Assembly (NCBI GenBank): GCA_012329065.1
Contig: JAAXPZ010000032.1
Coordinates: 1-44,377, forward strand
DNA: 44,377 bases
Source: Sulfurovum sp.
Lineage (GTDB): Bacteria > Campylobacterota > Campylobacteria > Campylobacterales > Sulfurovaceae
Reading direction: 5' to 3'
In this document: positions 8,324-16,308 of the stretch, one piece after another
How positions within the stretch are numbered: position 1 is the first letter of the stretch
How the letters are laid out: every line of letters begins with the position of its first letter
Position numbers and translations under genes: made by a program
Notes under the pieces: model-generated
What the model was told of the DNA's origin: nothing
The model's input: the letters and a program-made list of their open reading frames with translations, nothing else
The model's database searches: none

Positions 8324-8366
8324 TACCAAGTTGTGGTCTCATAATTCATAATTAAACAGATTTAGA

Positions 8367-8372
8367 TATAAT
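8367..8372 (+). promoter_or_regulatory. -10 box upstream of gyrA
   Basis: TATAAT occurs 46 nt before the gyrA ATG in a 95-nt intergenic region. No good -35 is visible, which is common in this phylum. AGGGAGAA just before the ATG is the ribosome-binding site. Confidence 0.55.
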
Positions 8373-8418
8373 ATCTCTTATATTTTAATCGGCTAAAGCT
8401 GGTTATTTAGGGAGAATT

Positions 8419-10920
8419 ATGAGCGATTTATTTGATGACGATAGCAATGTAGGTGAGGTGTTAATAGAGGATAGTATAAGAGCTAGCTATCTGGACTACT
8501 CTATGAGCGTTATCATAGGACGTGCACTGCCAGATGCTAGGGATGGACTAAAGCCAGTTCATAGACGAATACTATATGCCATGAATGAACTTCATTTATC
8601 ACATCGTGCTGCTTATAAAAAGTCTGCTCGTATCGTAGGTGATGTAATCGGCAAGTATCATCCACATGGAGACAACTCTGTATATGATGCTTTGGTGCGT
8701 ATGGCACAGGACTTCTCTTTGCGTGCTCCACTCGTAGATGGTCAAGGAAACTTTGGTTCTGTAGATGGTGACAATGCAGCCGCTATGAGATATACTGAAG
8801 CCAGAATGACCAAGATAGCAGAACAGCTTTTGCAAGATCTTGAGAAAGATACTGTAGATTATGTCTCCAACTATGACGATAGTTTAAGTGAGCCAGATGT
8901 ACTACCAAGCCGTATCCCAAACCTACTACTCAACGGCTCATCAGGTATCGCTGTTGGTATGGCAACCAATATTCCTCCACATAGACTGGATGAAATTATT
9001 GATGCCTTGTTGATTCGTATAGACAACGAAGATGCTACCATAGAAGATCTCATGACTATGGTCAAAGGACCAGACTTCCCTACTGGTGGAGTAATCTTCG
9101 GACGCAAGGGCATCACTGATGCATACACTACAGGTCGAGGCAGGATAAAAGTAAGAGCCAAAACACATATAGAGCAAAAAGCCAATAGAGAGGTGATTGT
9201 TGTAGATGAACTTCCTTTTCAGGTAAACAAATCCCGCCTTATAGAAAATATTGCTCAACTGGTTCGAGATAAGCACATAGAGGGTATCTCAGAGATTCGA
9301 GACGAGTCGGACAGGGATGGTATCCGTGTAGTCATGGAGCTAAAAAGAGATGCCATGTCTGAGATAGTACTCAACAACCTCTTCAAATCCACACAGATGC
9401 AAACGACATTTGGTATCATCATGCTAGCTATTGTCAACAAAGAGCCAAAAGTATTTAACTTGATGGAACTTATAGAGCTATTCTTAAATCACAGAAAAAC
9501 AGTTATTATCCGTAGAACTATATTTGACCTAGAAAAGGCTAGAGCTAGAGCCCATATACTTGAGGGTCTCAAGATTGCTGTAGACAATATAGATGAAGTA
9601 ATCAAGATCATTCGTGCAAGCAATGATGATGTAGATGCCAGAGAAAACCTAATGCTGAGATTCTCTCTCTCAGAGATACAAGCTAAAGCTATACTTGAAA
9701 TGAGGCTTAGACGGTTGACAGGTCTAGAGATTGAGAAGATTGAAAATGAGTTACAAGAGCTACTTAAAACTATAGCCAAATTAGAATCCCTACTCAAAAG
9801 TGAGAAAAAAATCGTAGTCATTATTCGAGAGGAGCTAATAGAAGTCAAAGAAATGTTCTCTCAGGATAGACGCACAGAGATTGTGGATGATTATGATGAT
9901 ATAGATATCGAGGACTTGATACCTAATGAACCTATGGTGGTGACAATTACCCACAGAGGATATATCAAGCGTGTCGCAGTCAAGCAGTATGAGAAGCAGA
10001 GACGAGGAGGCAAAGGCAAGATAGCTGTAACCACCTACGAGGATGATTTTATAGAGAGATTCTTTGTCTCCAACACACATGACACTCTGATGTTTGTCAC
10101 AGATAGAGGTCAACTATATTGGCTCAAGGTATATCGTATCCCAGAGGGCTCAAGGGCGGCCAAAGGAAAAGCTGTAGTAAACTTGGTAAATCTTCAGCCT
10201 GACGAGAAGATAATGTCCATCATCCCAACCTCTGATTTTGATGAAGATAAAGGTCTAGTGTTCTTTACAAAAAAAGGTATCGTTAAGCGAAGCAATCTAA
10301 AGGAATATTCAAATATCAGATCTAACGGTGTAAGAGCTATCAACCTTGACGAAGATGATGAGATTATCGAAGCTCGCATAGTCAAGCCTGAAGCAAAATG
10401 GCTTTTTGTCGCTACAAAGATGGGTCAGTGCATTAGATTCAAAGTAGGAGACGCTAGAGAAATAGGCAGAGTTGCGAGAGGTGTTACTGCCATTAAGTTT
10501 AAGATTAAAGATGACTATGTAACTGGATCAGCTGTCATAGAAAATGAAAATGATGAGATACTTATAGTGAGTGAAAAAGGTCTGAGTAAACGAACCTCTG
10601 CTAGTGAATACAGAGAGCAGAGCCGTGCAGGCAAAGGTGTCTTATCTATGAAAATCACGCCAAAGACGGGCAATGTTGTGGGTGTTGTGTTTGTGGAAGA
10701 AGACAAAGATCTGATGTGCCTAACAAGTATTGGCAAAATGATTAGAGTTGATATGCAGTCGATCAGAAAAGCTGGCAGAAATACATCTGGAGTCAAGACA
10801 GTCAATGTTGAAGCAAAAGACATAGTAGTAAGTATAGCAAAATGTCCAAAAGAAGAGGTTGAGCAACCTGATATATTAGATTATAGCGGTGAAAATGATT
10901 TAGATTTAGGATTGGAATAA
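8419..10920 (+). CDS. gyrA: DNA gyrase subunit A
   Basis: This 833-residue protein is a complete Gyr[21 protein letters not shown] at the start, catalytic tyrosine Tyr125 in AAMRYTEAR, and the GyrA-box QRRGGKG (527-533) followed by beta-pinwheel repeats and an acidic tail. The GyrA-box marks it as gyrase rather than topoisomerase IV. In the quinolone-determining region the sequence [10 protein letters not shown] places Asn86 where Campylobacter has Thr86 and E. coli Ser83; Asp90 is kept. It introduces negative supercoils together with GyrB, which is not in this window. asd starts 5 nt after its stop. Confidence 0.97.
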   Translation: MSDLFDDDSNVGEVLIEDSIRASYLDYSMSVIIGRALPDARDGLKPVHRRILYAMNELHLSHRAAYKKSARIVGDVIGKYHPHGDNSVYDALVRMAQDFSLRAPLVDGQGNFGSVDGDNAAAMRYTEARMTKIAEQLLQDLEKDTVDYVSNYDDSLSEPDVLPSRIPNLLLNGSSGIAVGMATNIPPHRLDEIIDALLIRIDNEDATIEDLMTMVKGPDFPTGGVIFGRKGITDAYTTGRGRIKVRAKTHIEQKANREVIVVDELPFQVNKSRLIENIAQLVRDKHIEGISEIRDESDRDGIRVVMELKRDAMSEIVLNNLFKSTQMQTTFGIIMLAIVNKEPKVFNLMELIELFLNHRKTVIIRRTIFDLEKARARAHILEGLKIAVDNIDEVIKIIRASNDDVDARENLMLRFSLSEIQAKAILEMRLRRLTGLEIEKIENELQELLKTIAKLESLLKSEKKIVVIIREELIEVKEMFSQDRRTEIVDDYDDIDIEDLIPNEPMVVTITHRGYIKRVAVKQYEKQRRGGKGKIAVTTYEDDFIERFFVSNTHDTLMFVTDRGQLYWLKVYRIPEGSRAAKGKAVVNLVNLQPDEKIMSIIPTSDFDEDKGLVFFTKKGIVKRSNLKEYSNIRSNGVRAINLDEDDEIIEARIVKPEAKWLFVATKMGQCIRFKVGDAREIGRVARGVTAIKFKIKDDYVTGSAVIENENDEILIVSEKGLSKRTSASEYREQSRAGKGVLSMKITPKTGNVVGVVFVEEDKDLMCLTSIGKMIRVDMQSIRKAGRNTSGVKTVNVEAKDIVVSIAKCPKEEVEQPDILDYSGENDLDLGLE

Positions 10921-10925
10921 ATAGA

Positions 10926-11966
10926 ATGAGTAGAAAATATAACATAGCAGTCATAGGTGCATCTGGTGCTGTTGGCGAAGAGCTGTTTTATGTGCTAGGA
11001 GATCTGAATTTTCCTATAGCAAATGTTTTGCCGCTGGCTAGTGCAAACAGTGCAGGAAAGGTCATTGAGTGCCAAGGCAAAGAATACAAGATAGAAGAAC
11101 TCACAGAAGAGGTATTTGAGGGACGAGATATCGATATAGCTTTCTTTTCAGCAGGTGGGAACATCTCGGAAACATATGCCAAGTATGCCATAGAAGCAGG
11201 TGCTGTAGTCATAGACAACACTTCTCACTTCAGAATGGATGAAAATGTACCTCTTGTGGTGCCTGAAGTCAACCCAGAGGACATCAAGTCTTGGAGAGAA
11301 ACAGGCATCATAGCCAACCCCAATTGCTCTACTATCCAGATGGTGCAAGCATTGAAGCCACTACATGATATGTATGGTATCAAACGAGTAGATGTCAGCA
11401 CATATCAGGCAGTCTCTGGTGCTGGTAAGCCTGGTGCAGAAGAGCTAGTGCAGCAAATGCAAGACTTCTTTGCATTTAAACTAAATGAAAGCGAATGCAA
11501 AGCATTTATGCACCAGATAGCACTCAATGTCATTCCACACATAGATACACCCCAAGCAAATGACTACACAAAAGAGGAGATGAAGATGGTCAATGAAACC
11601 AATAAGATCATGCACTCGAACTTTGCAGTATCTGCTACTTGTGTGAGGGTTCCTGTGCTGAGGAGTCACTCCGAAGCCATCACAATAACATTTGACGAAA
11701 GCGTAGATATCAATGTAGAGAGAGTAAGACTGGCACTGAATGATTTTGAAAATGTGGAGGTGATGGATAATATTCATGAGGGACTCTACCCTATGCCGAC
11801 AACTGCTACAGATACAGACATAACTTTTGTTGGTCGTATCAGAAAAGATAACTTTGCTGACAATATTCTACATATTTGGGTAGTAGCTGATCAGCTTAGA
11901 GTAGGAGCTGCGACCAACTCTATAAGAATTGCACAGAAATGGGTAGAGCTAGAGGAAAATGCTTGA
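10926..11966 (+). CDS. asd: Aspartate-semialdehyde dehydrogenase
   Basis: This 346-residue protein has an N-terminal NADP-binding GASGAVGEE motif, the catalytic-cysteine segment NPNCSTIQM, and QAVSGAGKPGAEEL; HSEAITI lies in the substrate half. It reduces aspartyl phosphate to aspartate semialdehyde, the branch point to lysine/diaminopimelate, threonine and methionine. It is probably co-transcribed with gyrA (5-nt gap), and its TGA overlaps the next ATG. Confidence 0.96.
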   Translation: MSRKYNIAVIGASGAVGEELFYVLGDLNFPIANVLPLASANSAGKVIECQGKEYKIEELTEEVFEGRDIDIAFFSAGGNISETYAKYAIEAGAVVIDNTSHFRMDENVPLVVPEVNPEDIKSWRETGIIANPNCSTIQMVQALKPLHDMYGIKRVDVSTYQAVSGAGKPGAEELVQQMQDFFAFKLNESECKAFMHQIALNVIPHIDTPQANDYTKEEMKMVNETNKIMHSNFAVSATCVRVPVLRSHSEAITITFDESVDINVERVRLALNDFENVEVMDNIHEGLYPMPTTATDTDITFVGRIRKDNFADNILHIWVVADQLRVGAATNSIRIAQKWVELEENA

Positions 11967-12472
11967 TGCTAGAGAGATTATTTGAGGGTGCCATCTGGAG
12001 AAGTAGGTTTATCGTCCTGTTGGCAGTTATTTTTGGATTACTTGGTGCTATTGTGCTTTTCATAGTGGCATCTATGGATATTTGGGAAATTACCTCTTAT
12101 ACTTTTAATACTATTATGTCGGGTGGACATCCTGCGAAGTATCATGAGAAGATAGTCTCAAACATCATTGGAGCGGTGGACTTGTATCTTATAGCTGTGG
12201 TAATGTTTATATTTTCTTTTGGTATTTATGAACTTTTTATCTCAAACATAGATGAAGCAGCTGGTAAAAATGGTAGCACACTGCTTTCCATTACTTCACT
12301 AGACCAGCTCAAAGATAAGATAGCAAAAGTCATTGTGATGGTTTTGGTGGTGAACTTTTTTCAAAAAGTACTCTATACAAATTTCACGACACCTTTGGAT
12401 CTTTTATATTTTGCAGGTTCTATTACTTTATTAGCAGTAGGATTATATTTTTTAGGTAAGGTAGGTAAATAA
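11966..12472 (+). CDS. YqhA/UPF0114 family membrane protein
   Basis: This 168-residue protein has four hydrophobic segments (about 15-37, 60-90, 107-130, 140-160) and the family opening MLERLFEGAIWRSRF with VLLAVIFGLLGAIVLF. Function of the family is not established; a transporter or accessory role has been suggested. The start is set at the ATG overlapping the asd stop (TGATG); an in-frame ATG at 11939 would lie inside asd. Confidence 0.87.
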   Translation: MLERLFEGAIWRSRFIVLLAVIFGLLGAIVLFIVASMDIWEITSYTFNTIMSGGHPAKYHEKIVSNIIGAVDLYLIAVVMFIFSFGIYELFISNIDEAAGKNGSTLLSITSLDQLKDKIAKVIVMVLVVNFFQKVLYTNFTTPLDLLYFAGSITLLAVGLYFLGKVGK

Positions 12473-12511
12473 TGTCTATAAGTATTAAAATACAATGCAG
12501 GGAGGTACTAA

Positions 12512-13567
12512 ATGCCGAGTCGTAAAATATTTGTAGATGCCTGTTTAGGCAAGGAGACCCCATACACACCCGTATGGATGATGAGACAAGCAGGTAGATA
12601 TCTGCCAGAATATATGGCAGTACGAGCTGAAGCTGGAGATTTCCTTAGTCTTTGTCATGCTCCTGAAAAAGCAGCAGAAGTCACCATACAGCCATTAAAT
12701 ATCGTAGGTGTAGATGCGGCTATACTCTTCTCAGACATCTTGGTCATCCCTGATGAAATGGGGATGGATCTAAGTTTTGCTAAGGGCGAAGGCCCTAAGT
12801 TTTCTGACCCCGTAAGAACAAAAGAAGATATAGATAGACTAATCGGAGGCTCAGAAGCAGCCGACAAGCTCACATATGTTTATGACACCATCAAGCTCCT
12901 CAGACAGCAACTTGACGAAAGAGGTGACGAGATAGCCCTCATAGGCTTCACAGGAGCTCCTTGGACATTAGCAACTTACATGATAGAAGGGCAAGGTACA
13001 AAGACCTACAACATCTGTAAAAAGATGATGTACTCTAACCCTGAGTTACTACACAATATATTAAGAAAAGTCACAGAAGTAGTCAAACTCTACATGGAAA
13101 AGCAGATAGAAGCAGGCATAGATGTAGTACAAATCTTCGACTCATGGGCAGCAGCGATAGAGCCAGGTAAGTATGATGAGTTTTCATGGAAGTACATGGT
13201 AGAGATAGCAGACTACTTGAAATCTAAGTACCCAAATACGCCTATCATCATGTTCCCTAAAGGTGTTGCATCGTTCATCGAGCGTGGGCAAGTCTATGGT
13301 AACTTCGATGTCTTCGGTGTAGACTGGGGAACCCCTATGGCAATGGCAAAAGAAAAACTAGGAGACAAGTATGTACTCCAAGGAAACATGGAACCATGTC
13401 GTCTTTACTCTAAAGAGGCCACTACAGCTTGTGTAGAAGCTATACAAGAAGTAATGGGTGGTAAACGTCACGTCTTTAACCTAGGGCACGGCATACTCCC
13501 AGATGTACCTGTAGAAAATGCGAAGCACTTTGTGTCTGAGTGTCAGAGGGTTTCTGCTAAGAAGTAA
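12512..13567 (+). CDS. hemE: Uroporphyrinogen decarboxylase
   Basis: This 351-residue protein has the UroD signature [15 protein letters not shown] near the N-terminus, [12 protein letters not shown] (catalytic Asp region) and [16 protein letters not shown]. It removes four carboxyl groups from uroporphyrinogen III to give coproporphyrinogen III in heme synthesis. GGAGG lies about 7 nt before the ATG. Length is normal for the family. Confidence 0.96.
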   Translation: MPSRKIFVDACLGKETPYTPVWMMRQAGRYLPEYMAVRAEAGDFLSLCHAPEKAAEVTIQPLNIVGVDAAILFSDILVIPDEMGMDLSFAKGEGPKFSDPVRTKEDIDRLIGGSEAADKLTYVYDTIKLLRQQLDERGDEIALIGFTGAPWTLATYMIEGQGTKTYNICKKMMYSNPELLHNILRKVTEVVKLYMEKQIEAGIDVVQIFDSWAAAIEPGKYDEFSWKYMVEIADYLKSKYPNTPIIMFPKGVASFIERGQVYGNFDVFGVDWGTPMAMAKEKLGDKYVLQGNMEPCRLYSKEATTACVEAIQEVMGGKRHVFNLGHGILPDVPVENAKHFVSECQRVSAKK

Positions 13568-13586
13568 GTGATTTTTTCTCATAGGA

Positions 13587-13603
13587 AATGCTTATCAAGC
13601 ATT
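13587..13603 (+). terminator. Short hairpin after hemE
   Basis: AATGCTT-ATC-AAGCATT forms a 7-bp stem with a 3-nt loop 20 nt after the hemE stop. There is no U-run after it, and the right arm overlaps the -35 of the next promoter, so a terminator role is uncertain. Confidence 0.35.
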
Positions 13604-13630
13604 GCCTAAAATGAGTAATTATGCTATACT
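13602..13630 (+). promoter_or_regulatory. Sigma70 promoter of the antitoxin-fic module
   Basis: TTGCCT (13602-13607) and TATACT (13625-13630) are 17 nt apart, 25 nt before the antitoxin ATG. GAAAGG is the ribosome-binding site. Confidence 0.6.
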
Positions 13631-13654
13631 TGTTGTATAAAACATGAAAGGTTT

Positions 13655-13852
13655 ATGATGGTAGAAAATGATACTACACATGTTTCTGATGTCAATGTAG
13701 CGTATGGGAAAACACCATTACTTTCAGAAGAAGAGATAGAAGTGATTGTGACAAATTCACAAGCTATAGAGGGCTATAAACCTACTTCAAAAGAGTATGA
13801 AAATGAAGTCGAAGCTTTTATGAAAAAACACAATGTCAAAGTATCGGCTTAG
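13655..13852 (+). CDS. VbhA-like Fic antitoxin
   Basis: This 65-residue protein contains LSEEEIEVIVTNSQAIEGYKP. The segment S35-QAI-E39-G40 fits the class I Fic inhibition motif (S/T)xxxE(G/N), in which the Glu pairs with the Fic-motif arginine and blocks ATP positioning. Position immediately upstream of and overlapping fic by 20 nt is typical. The antitoxin frame is intact while the toxin frame is broken. The protein may start at the second ATG (13658). Confidence 0.8.
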   Translation: MMVENDTTHVSDVNVAYGKTPLLSEEEIEVIVTNSQAIEGYKPTSKEYENEVEAFMKKHNVKVSA

Positions 13853-14445
13853 TCAAAGCTCCATCTATATAGATGGAACATCTGTACCCAAAAATAAATT
13901 GAATAACAGTGATGCAAAATTCATCTCCACTATAGAAAAAAACTTCTACTCAATACATATGACAAATATAGTGAAGAACTAAACTCAAAAACAATTCTCG
14001 ATGAAATTTACTTCATCAGCCTCCATAAAAAAACTTTTGAATCACTCTATGACTTTGCAGGTGTTTATAGAGATGTCAGTATATCTAAGGGTGAGTCTCA
14101 ATTTTGTTTGGCTCAGTATCTACACTCAGAGTCCAAGCGTATCTTTGATGAACTAGCCAAAGATAATTATTTACAAGATGCATCATCAGATAAAACTACC
14201 TTTGCTAAAAAGCTAGCATACTACCAAGGTGAACTCATTGCACTACATCCTTTTTATGAACTCAATGGACGCATTACTCGTTTGTATATTGATATGTTAG
14301 CCATGTATAATGGTTATAAGCCTATAGATTATAGTGGTGCTGTTGATAATGGAGCATATATAGAGCAGCTTCGATTGCGTGTGTGCAGTATGCTAATACT
14401 TCTTTGCTAGAGAAAATTATATTTGATGGATTGATACTCCTTTAA
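13833..14445 (+). pseudogene. fic: Fic-domain AMP-transferase toxin, broken by two frameshifts
   Basis: The zero frame starts MSKYRLSQSSIYIDGT within the antitoxin gene and stops early after EKNFYSIHMTNIVKN. Homology continues in the -1 frame (LLLNTYDKYSEEL, then SLYDFAGVYRDVSISKG and the Fic motif HPFYELNGRITR). A second shift at about 14366-14371 moves the true C-terminus (SIACVQYANTSLLEKIIFDG) to another frame ending at 14445. The first lesion lies at GA7C (13935-13943), one base short of the reading needed. The Fic motif has Leu where HPFxxGNGR proteins have the first Gly; I recall related Campylobacterota proteins with the same ELNGR. Fic enzymes transfer AMP to target proteins such as gyrase and topoisomerase IV. 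Confidence 0.85.
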
Positions 14446-14456
14446 GTTCACTTCTG

Positions 14457-14489
14457 ATACTATATGTATAGATATTATACATATAGTAT
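14457..14489. promoter_or_regulatory. Perfect 14-bp inverted repeat, likely operator of the RHH/PIN pair
   Basis: Arms at 14457-14470 and 14476-14489 are exact reverse complements separated by 5 nt, ending 13 nt before the antitoxin ATG. An AGGAG ribosome-binding site follows directly. RHH antitoxins bind such palindromes to repress their own operon. Confidence 0.75.
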
Positions 14490-14502
14490 ATAGGAGTATG
14501 AA

Positions 14503-14775
14503 ATGAATGCAGTAAAAGTACGTAAAAACTTCATCTTAGACAAAGAAGTTGTCGAAAAAGCACAAGATATTTTAAAATCACAACACAAAAACTTTACAGA
14601 GGTGATAAACCTTTACTTCAAAGCCATCGTGAAAGACCCTTCCATTTTAAAAACCATAGAAAAGTCTGCTAATAAGCGTACAGGTTCGTTTATAGGGTTG
14701 CTTGATGGACAAGTCGGAGATGCTGACTACAAAGAGATGAAAAAAGAGTATATCACTAAGACAGAGAAGCACTAG
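14503..14775 (+). CDS. Ribbon-helix-helix type antitoxin (DUF6364-like)
   Basis: This 90-residue protein has an N-terminal pattern of strand then two helices (VRKNFILDKEVVEKAQDIL, then FTEVINLYFKAIV) fitting RHH DNA-binding proteins, and a basic/acidic C-terminal tail that would wrap the toxin. It is followed with a 1-nt overlap (TAGTG) by a PIN-domain toxin. The perfect palindrome just upstream supports an autoregulator role. Family assignment is by pattern only. Confidence 0.75.
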   Translation: MNAVKVRKNFILDKEVVEKAQDILKSQHKNFTEVINLYFKAIVKDPSILKTIEKSANKRTGSFIGLLDGQVGDADYKEMKKEYITKTEKH

Positions 14776-15191
14776 TGAAGGTTTTTTTAGATGCCAATAT
14801 TTGCCTAGATTTGTTAGATACTACTAGACCCACTTCGTCACGTTCTGTCACGTGGTACATGAAACATAAAGACGACAGTGCTTTGAGCTTTTACTTTTCT
14901 GGAGACTTCATAACAACATTTTACTATGTGTTAAGTGAAAGACGCAAGATAGACAAACAAAAGGTAGTCACTGCCATAGATGCCCTATGCTTTGAGATAG
15001 AACCTTTTTACATTAATCATAATGATTTTCTAGAAGCTAAAGATGCCTTTGTCAATCATAAGTTAGACGATTTTGAAGATTTGCTCATACTGCATTCTGC
15101 TGTGCGTTGTGGGTGTGATAGTTTCTTGACTAGCGACATTGAGATTTTGGCGTTAAAGTCGTTTGAGACTATGCAGATAGAGGGAGTGTAG
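14775..15191 (+). CDS. PIN-domain RNase toxin (VapC-like)
   Basis: This 138-residue protein has the PIN acidic residues in order: Asp6 in VFLDANICLDLL, Glu55 in LSERRK, the DDFEDLLI cluster (98-102) and Asp121 in TSDIEIL. PIN toxins are Mg-dependent ribonucleases cutting tRNA or rRNA. The start is GTG overlapping the antitoxin TAG, which gives coupled, lower toxin translation. The catalytic set looks complete, so this module should be active, unlike the fic module beside it. Confidence 0.85.
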   Translation: MKVFLDANICLDLLDTTRPTSSRSVTWYMKHKDDSALSFYFSGDFITTFYYVLSERRKIDKQKVVTAIDALCFEIEPFYINHNDFLEAKDAFVNHKLDDFEDLLILHSAVRCGCDSFLTSDIEILALKSFETMQIEGV

Positions 15192-15192
15192 T

Positions 15193-15297
15193 TTGGAGCT
15201 GGTATATCTATGGGTAGAGGATTATAAAAACATCAAAAAGCAGGGTTTTAATTTCTCTTTAAAATATTACAATATATTGGGATATAGTCATGAATGA
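15193..15297 (+). pseudogene. 5' stub of an AAA-family ATPase gene
   Basis: A TTG-started 34-codon frame reads LELVYLWVEDYKNIKKQGFNFS before diverging and stopping. This matches the N-terminus (MELVYLWVE-KNI-QGFNFSPRF) that I recall from large AAA ATPases of defence-type loci in Campylobacterota. Everything after about 22 residues is missing. It begins 2 nt after the PIN toxin stop. It overlaps the next stub. Confidence 0.6.
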
Positions 15298-15409
15298 ACA
15301 TATAGAAGAAAATTTAAAACATTATATAAGTATTGAAAACCCAGAGTATGCAGTATTATTATCAGGTAAATGGGGTAGTGGTAAAACAATAGAATTGGGG
15401 TTGGTGTAA
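15290..15409 (+). pseudogene. 5' stub of a KAP-type P-loop NTPase gene
   Basis: The 39-residue frame MNEHIEENLKHYIS continues to YAVLLSGKWGSGKT, a full Walker A motif of KAP-like P-loop NTPases, then ends in a few unrelated residues and TAA. Intact relatives are several hundred residues long and often belong to phage-defence loci. The truncation falls right after the P-loop. Its TAA overlaps the next ATG (TAATG). Confidence 0.65.
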
Positions 15410-15504
15410 TGCAAAAATATGACAATTTGCCATCTTTTTTAGTACAGTCATTTTATAATGATATTCTTTCTAAAAAGAAAGGAGGCAATGTATGCATAAA
15501 GTGA
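15409..15504 (+). pseudogene. 5' stub resembling a bacterial sugar-transferase gene
   Basis: The 31-residue frame reads MQKYDNLPSFLVQ then YNDILSKKKGGN and stops. The opening resembles the N-terminus of undecaprenyl-phosphate sugar transferases of this phylum (MQKYxxLPSFL followed by YYxxLxKKK), with a short gap and no catalytic domain. The assignment is from memory of short sequence and is tentative. It contains the AAAGGAGG ribosome-binding site used by the KilA-N gene. Confidence 0.45.
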
Positions 15505-16298
15505 TAGTGCAAGAACAAGAGGTGAGTATTTCGAAAAACGATTATATTTCATTAACAGACATAGCTAAAAGTAAAAATAGTCATGAGCCTAAAGATGTGG
15601 TCAAAAACTGGTTACGAAATAAAAATACAATAGAATTTTTAGGGTTGTGGGAACAGATAAATAACTCAGATTTTAAAGGGGTCGAATTCGACACCTTTAA
15701 AAATGAAGCAGGGTTAAATAGTTTTACTCTCTCTCCTAGCAAGTGGGCAGAAAAAACAAATGCAATAGGCATAGTAACAAAAGCAGGACGATATGGAGGC
15801 ACATATGCTCATAAAGATATAGCTTTTGAATTTGCTTCTTGGATTAGTGCAGAGTTCAAACTTTTTCTTATAAAAGAGTTTCAACGCCTTAAAGAAGATG
15901 AGATAGAAAAACAACAGCTAGGCTGGGATATTAAGCGTACTATTGTCAAGATGAATTATCATATTCATACAGATGCTATAAAACATCATCTCATACCTCA
16001 TAATATTTCAAAAAATCATAAAAATTTTGTCTATGCAAACGAAGCAGATTTGTTAAATGTAGCACTTTTTGGTAGAACAGCAAAAGAGTGGGAAGACATT
16101 AATTCTGATAAAATAGGAAATATGAGGGATTATGCTAGCGTTGAACAACTTGTTGTTCTTGCCAATTTAGAATCACTTAACGCAGAGTTTATTAAACAGA
16201 AGGTTTCCCCTATTGAACGCCTAAAAAGGTTAAATGAAATTACCATTGAGCAGTTGGAGTTACTTTTAAAATATAATAGAAAAAAAGTATTAAAATAA
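15492..16298 (+). CDS. KilA-N domain protein, phage-derived
   Basis: This 268-residue protein has an N-terminal KilA-N domain: DYISLTDIAKSKN, VVKNWLRNKNTIEFLGLWE, then AGRYGGTYAHKDIAFEFASW and EFKLFLIKEFQRLK. KilA-N domains bind DNA and are found in phage and nucleocytoplasmic DNA virus proteins and in bacterial islands. The C-terminal half is helical with FVYANEADLLNVALFGRTAKEW, a segment common in cellular copies. A strong AAAGGAGG site precedes the ATG. No phage structural or integrase genes accompany it. Confidence 0.85.
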   Translation: MHKVIVQEQEVSISKNDYISLTDIAKSKNSHEPKDVVKNWLRNKNTIEFLGLWEQINNSDFKGVEFDTFKNEAGLNSFTLSPSKWAEKTNAIGIVTKAGRYGGTYAHKDIAFEFASWISAEFKLFLIKEFQRLKEDEIEKQQLGWDIKRTIVKMNYHIHTDAIKHHLIPHNISKNHKNFVYANEADLLNVALFGRTAKEWEDINSDKIGNMRDYASVEQLVVLANLESLNAEFIKQKVSPIERLKRLNEITIEQLELLLKYNRKKVLK

Positions 16299-16308
16299 AG
16301 GAAACCCC

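Noticed and set aside
8537-10823. Long open frames antisense to gyrA
   Set aside because: They lack ribosome-binding sites and family motifs, and follow from codon bias of gyrA on the opposite strand.
14108-14410. A separate 100-residue protein starting MAQYLHSESK
   Set aside because: It is the central frame of the broken fic gene. Homology extends upstream beyond its ATG, and its last 13 residues are off-frame.
13833-16300. Frameshifts as general sequencing errors
   Set aside because: Large core genes (gyrA, purL, acs) read through without error, while lesions concentrate in accessory genes. Individual errors, notably at the A7 tract, cannot be excluded without reads.
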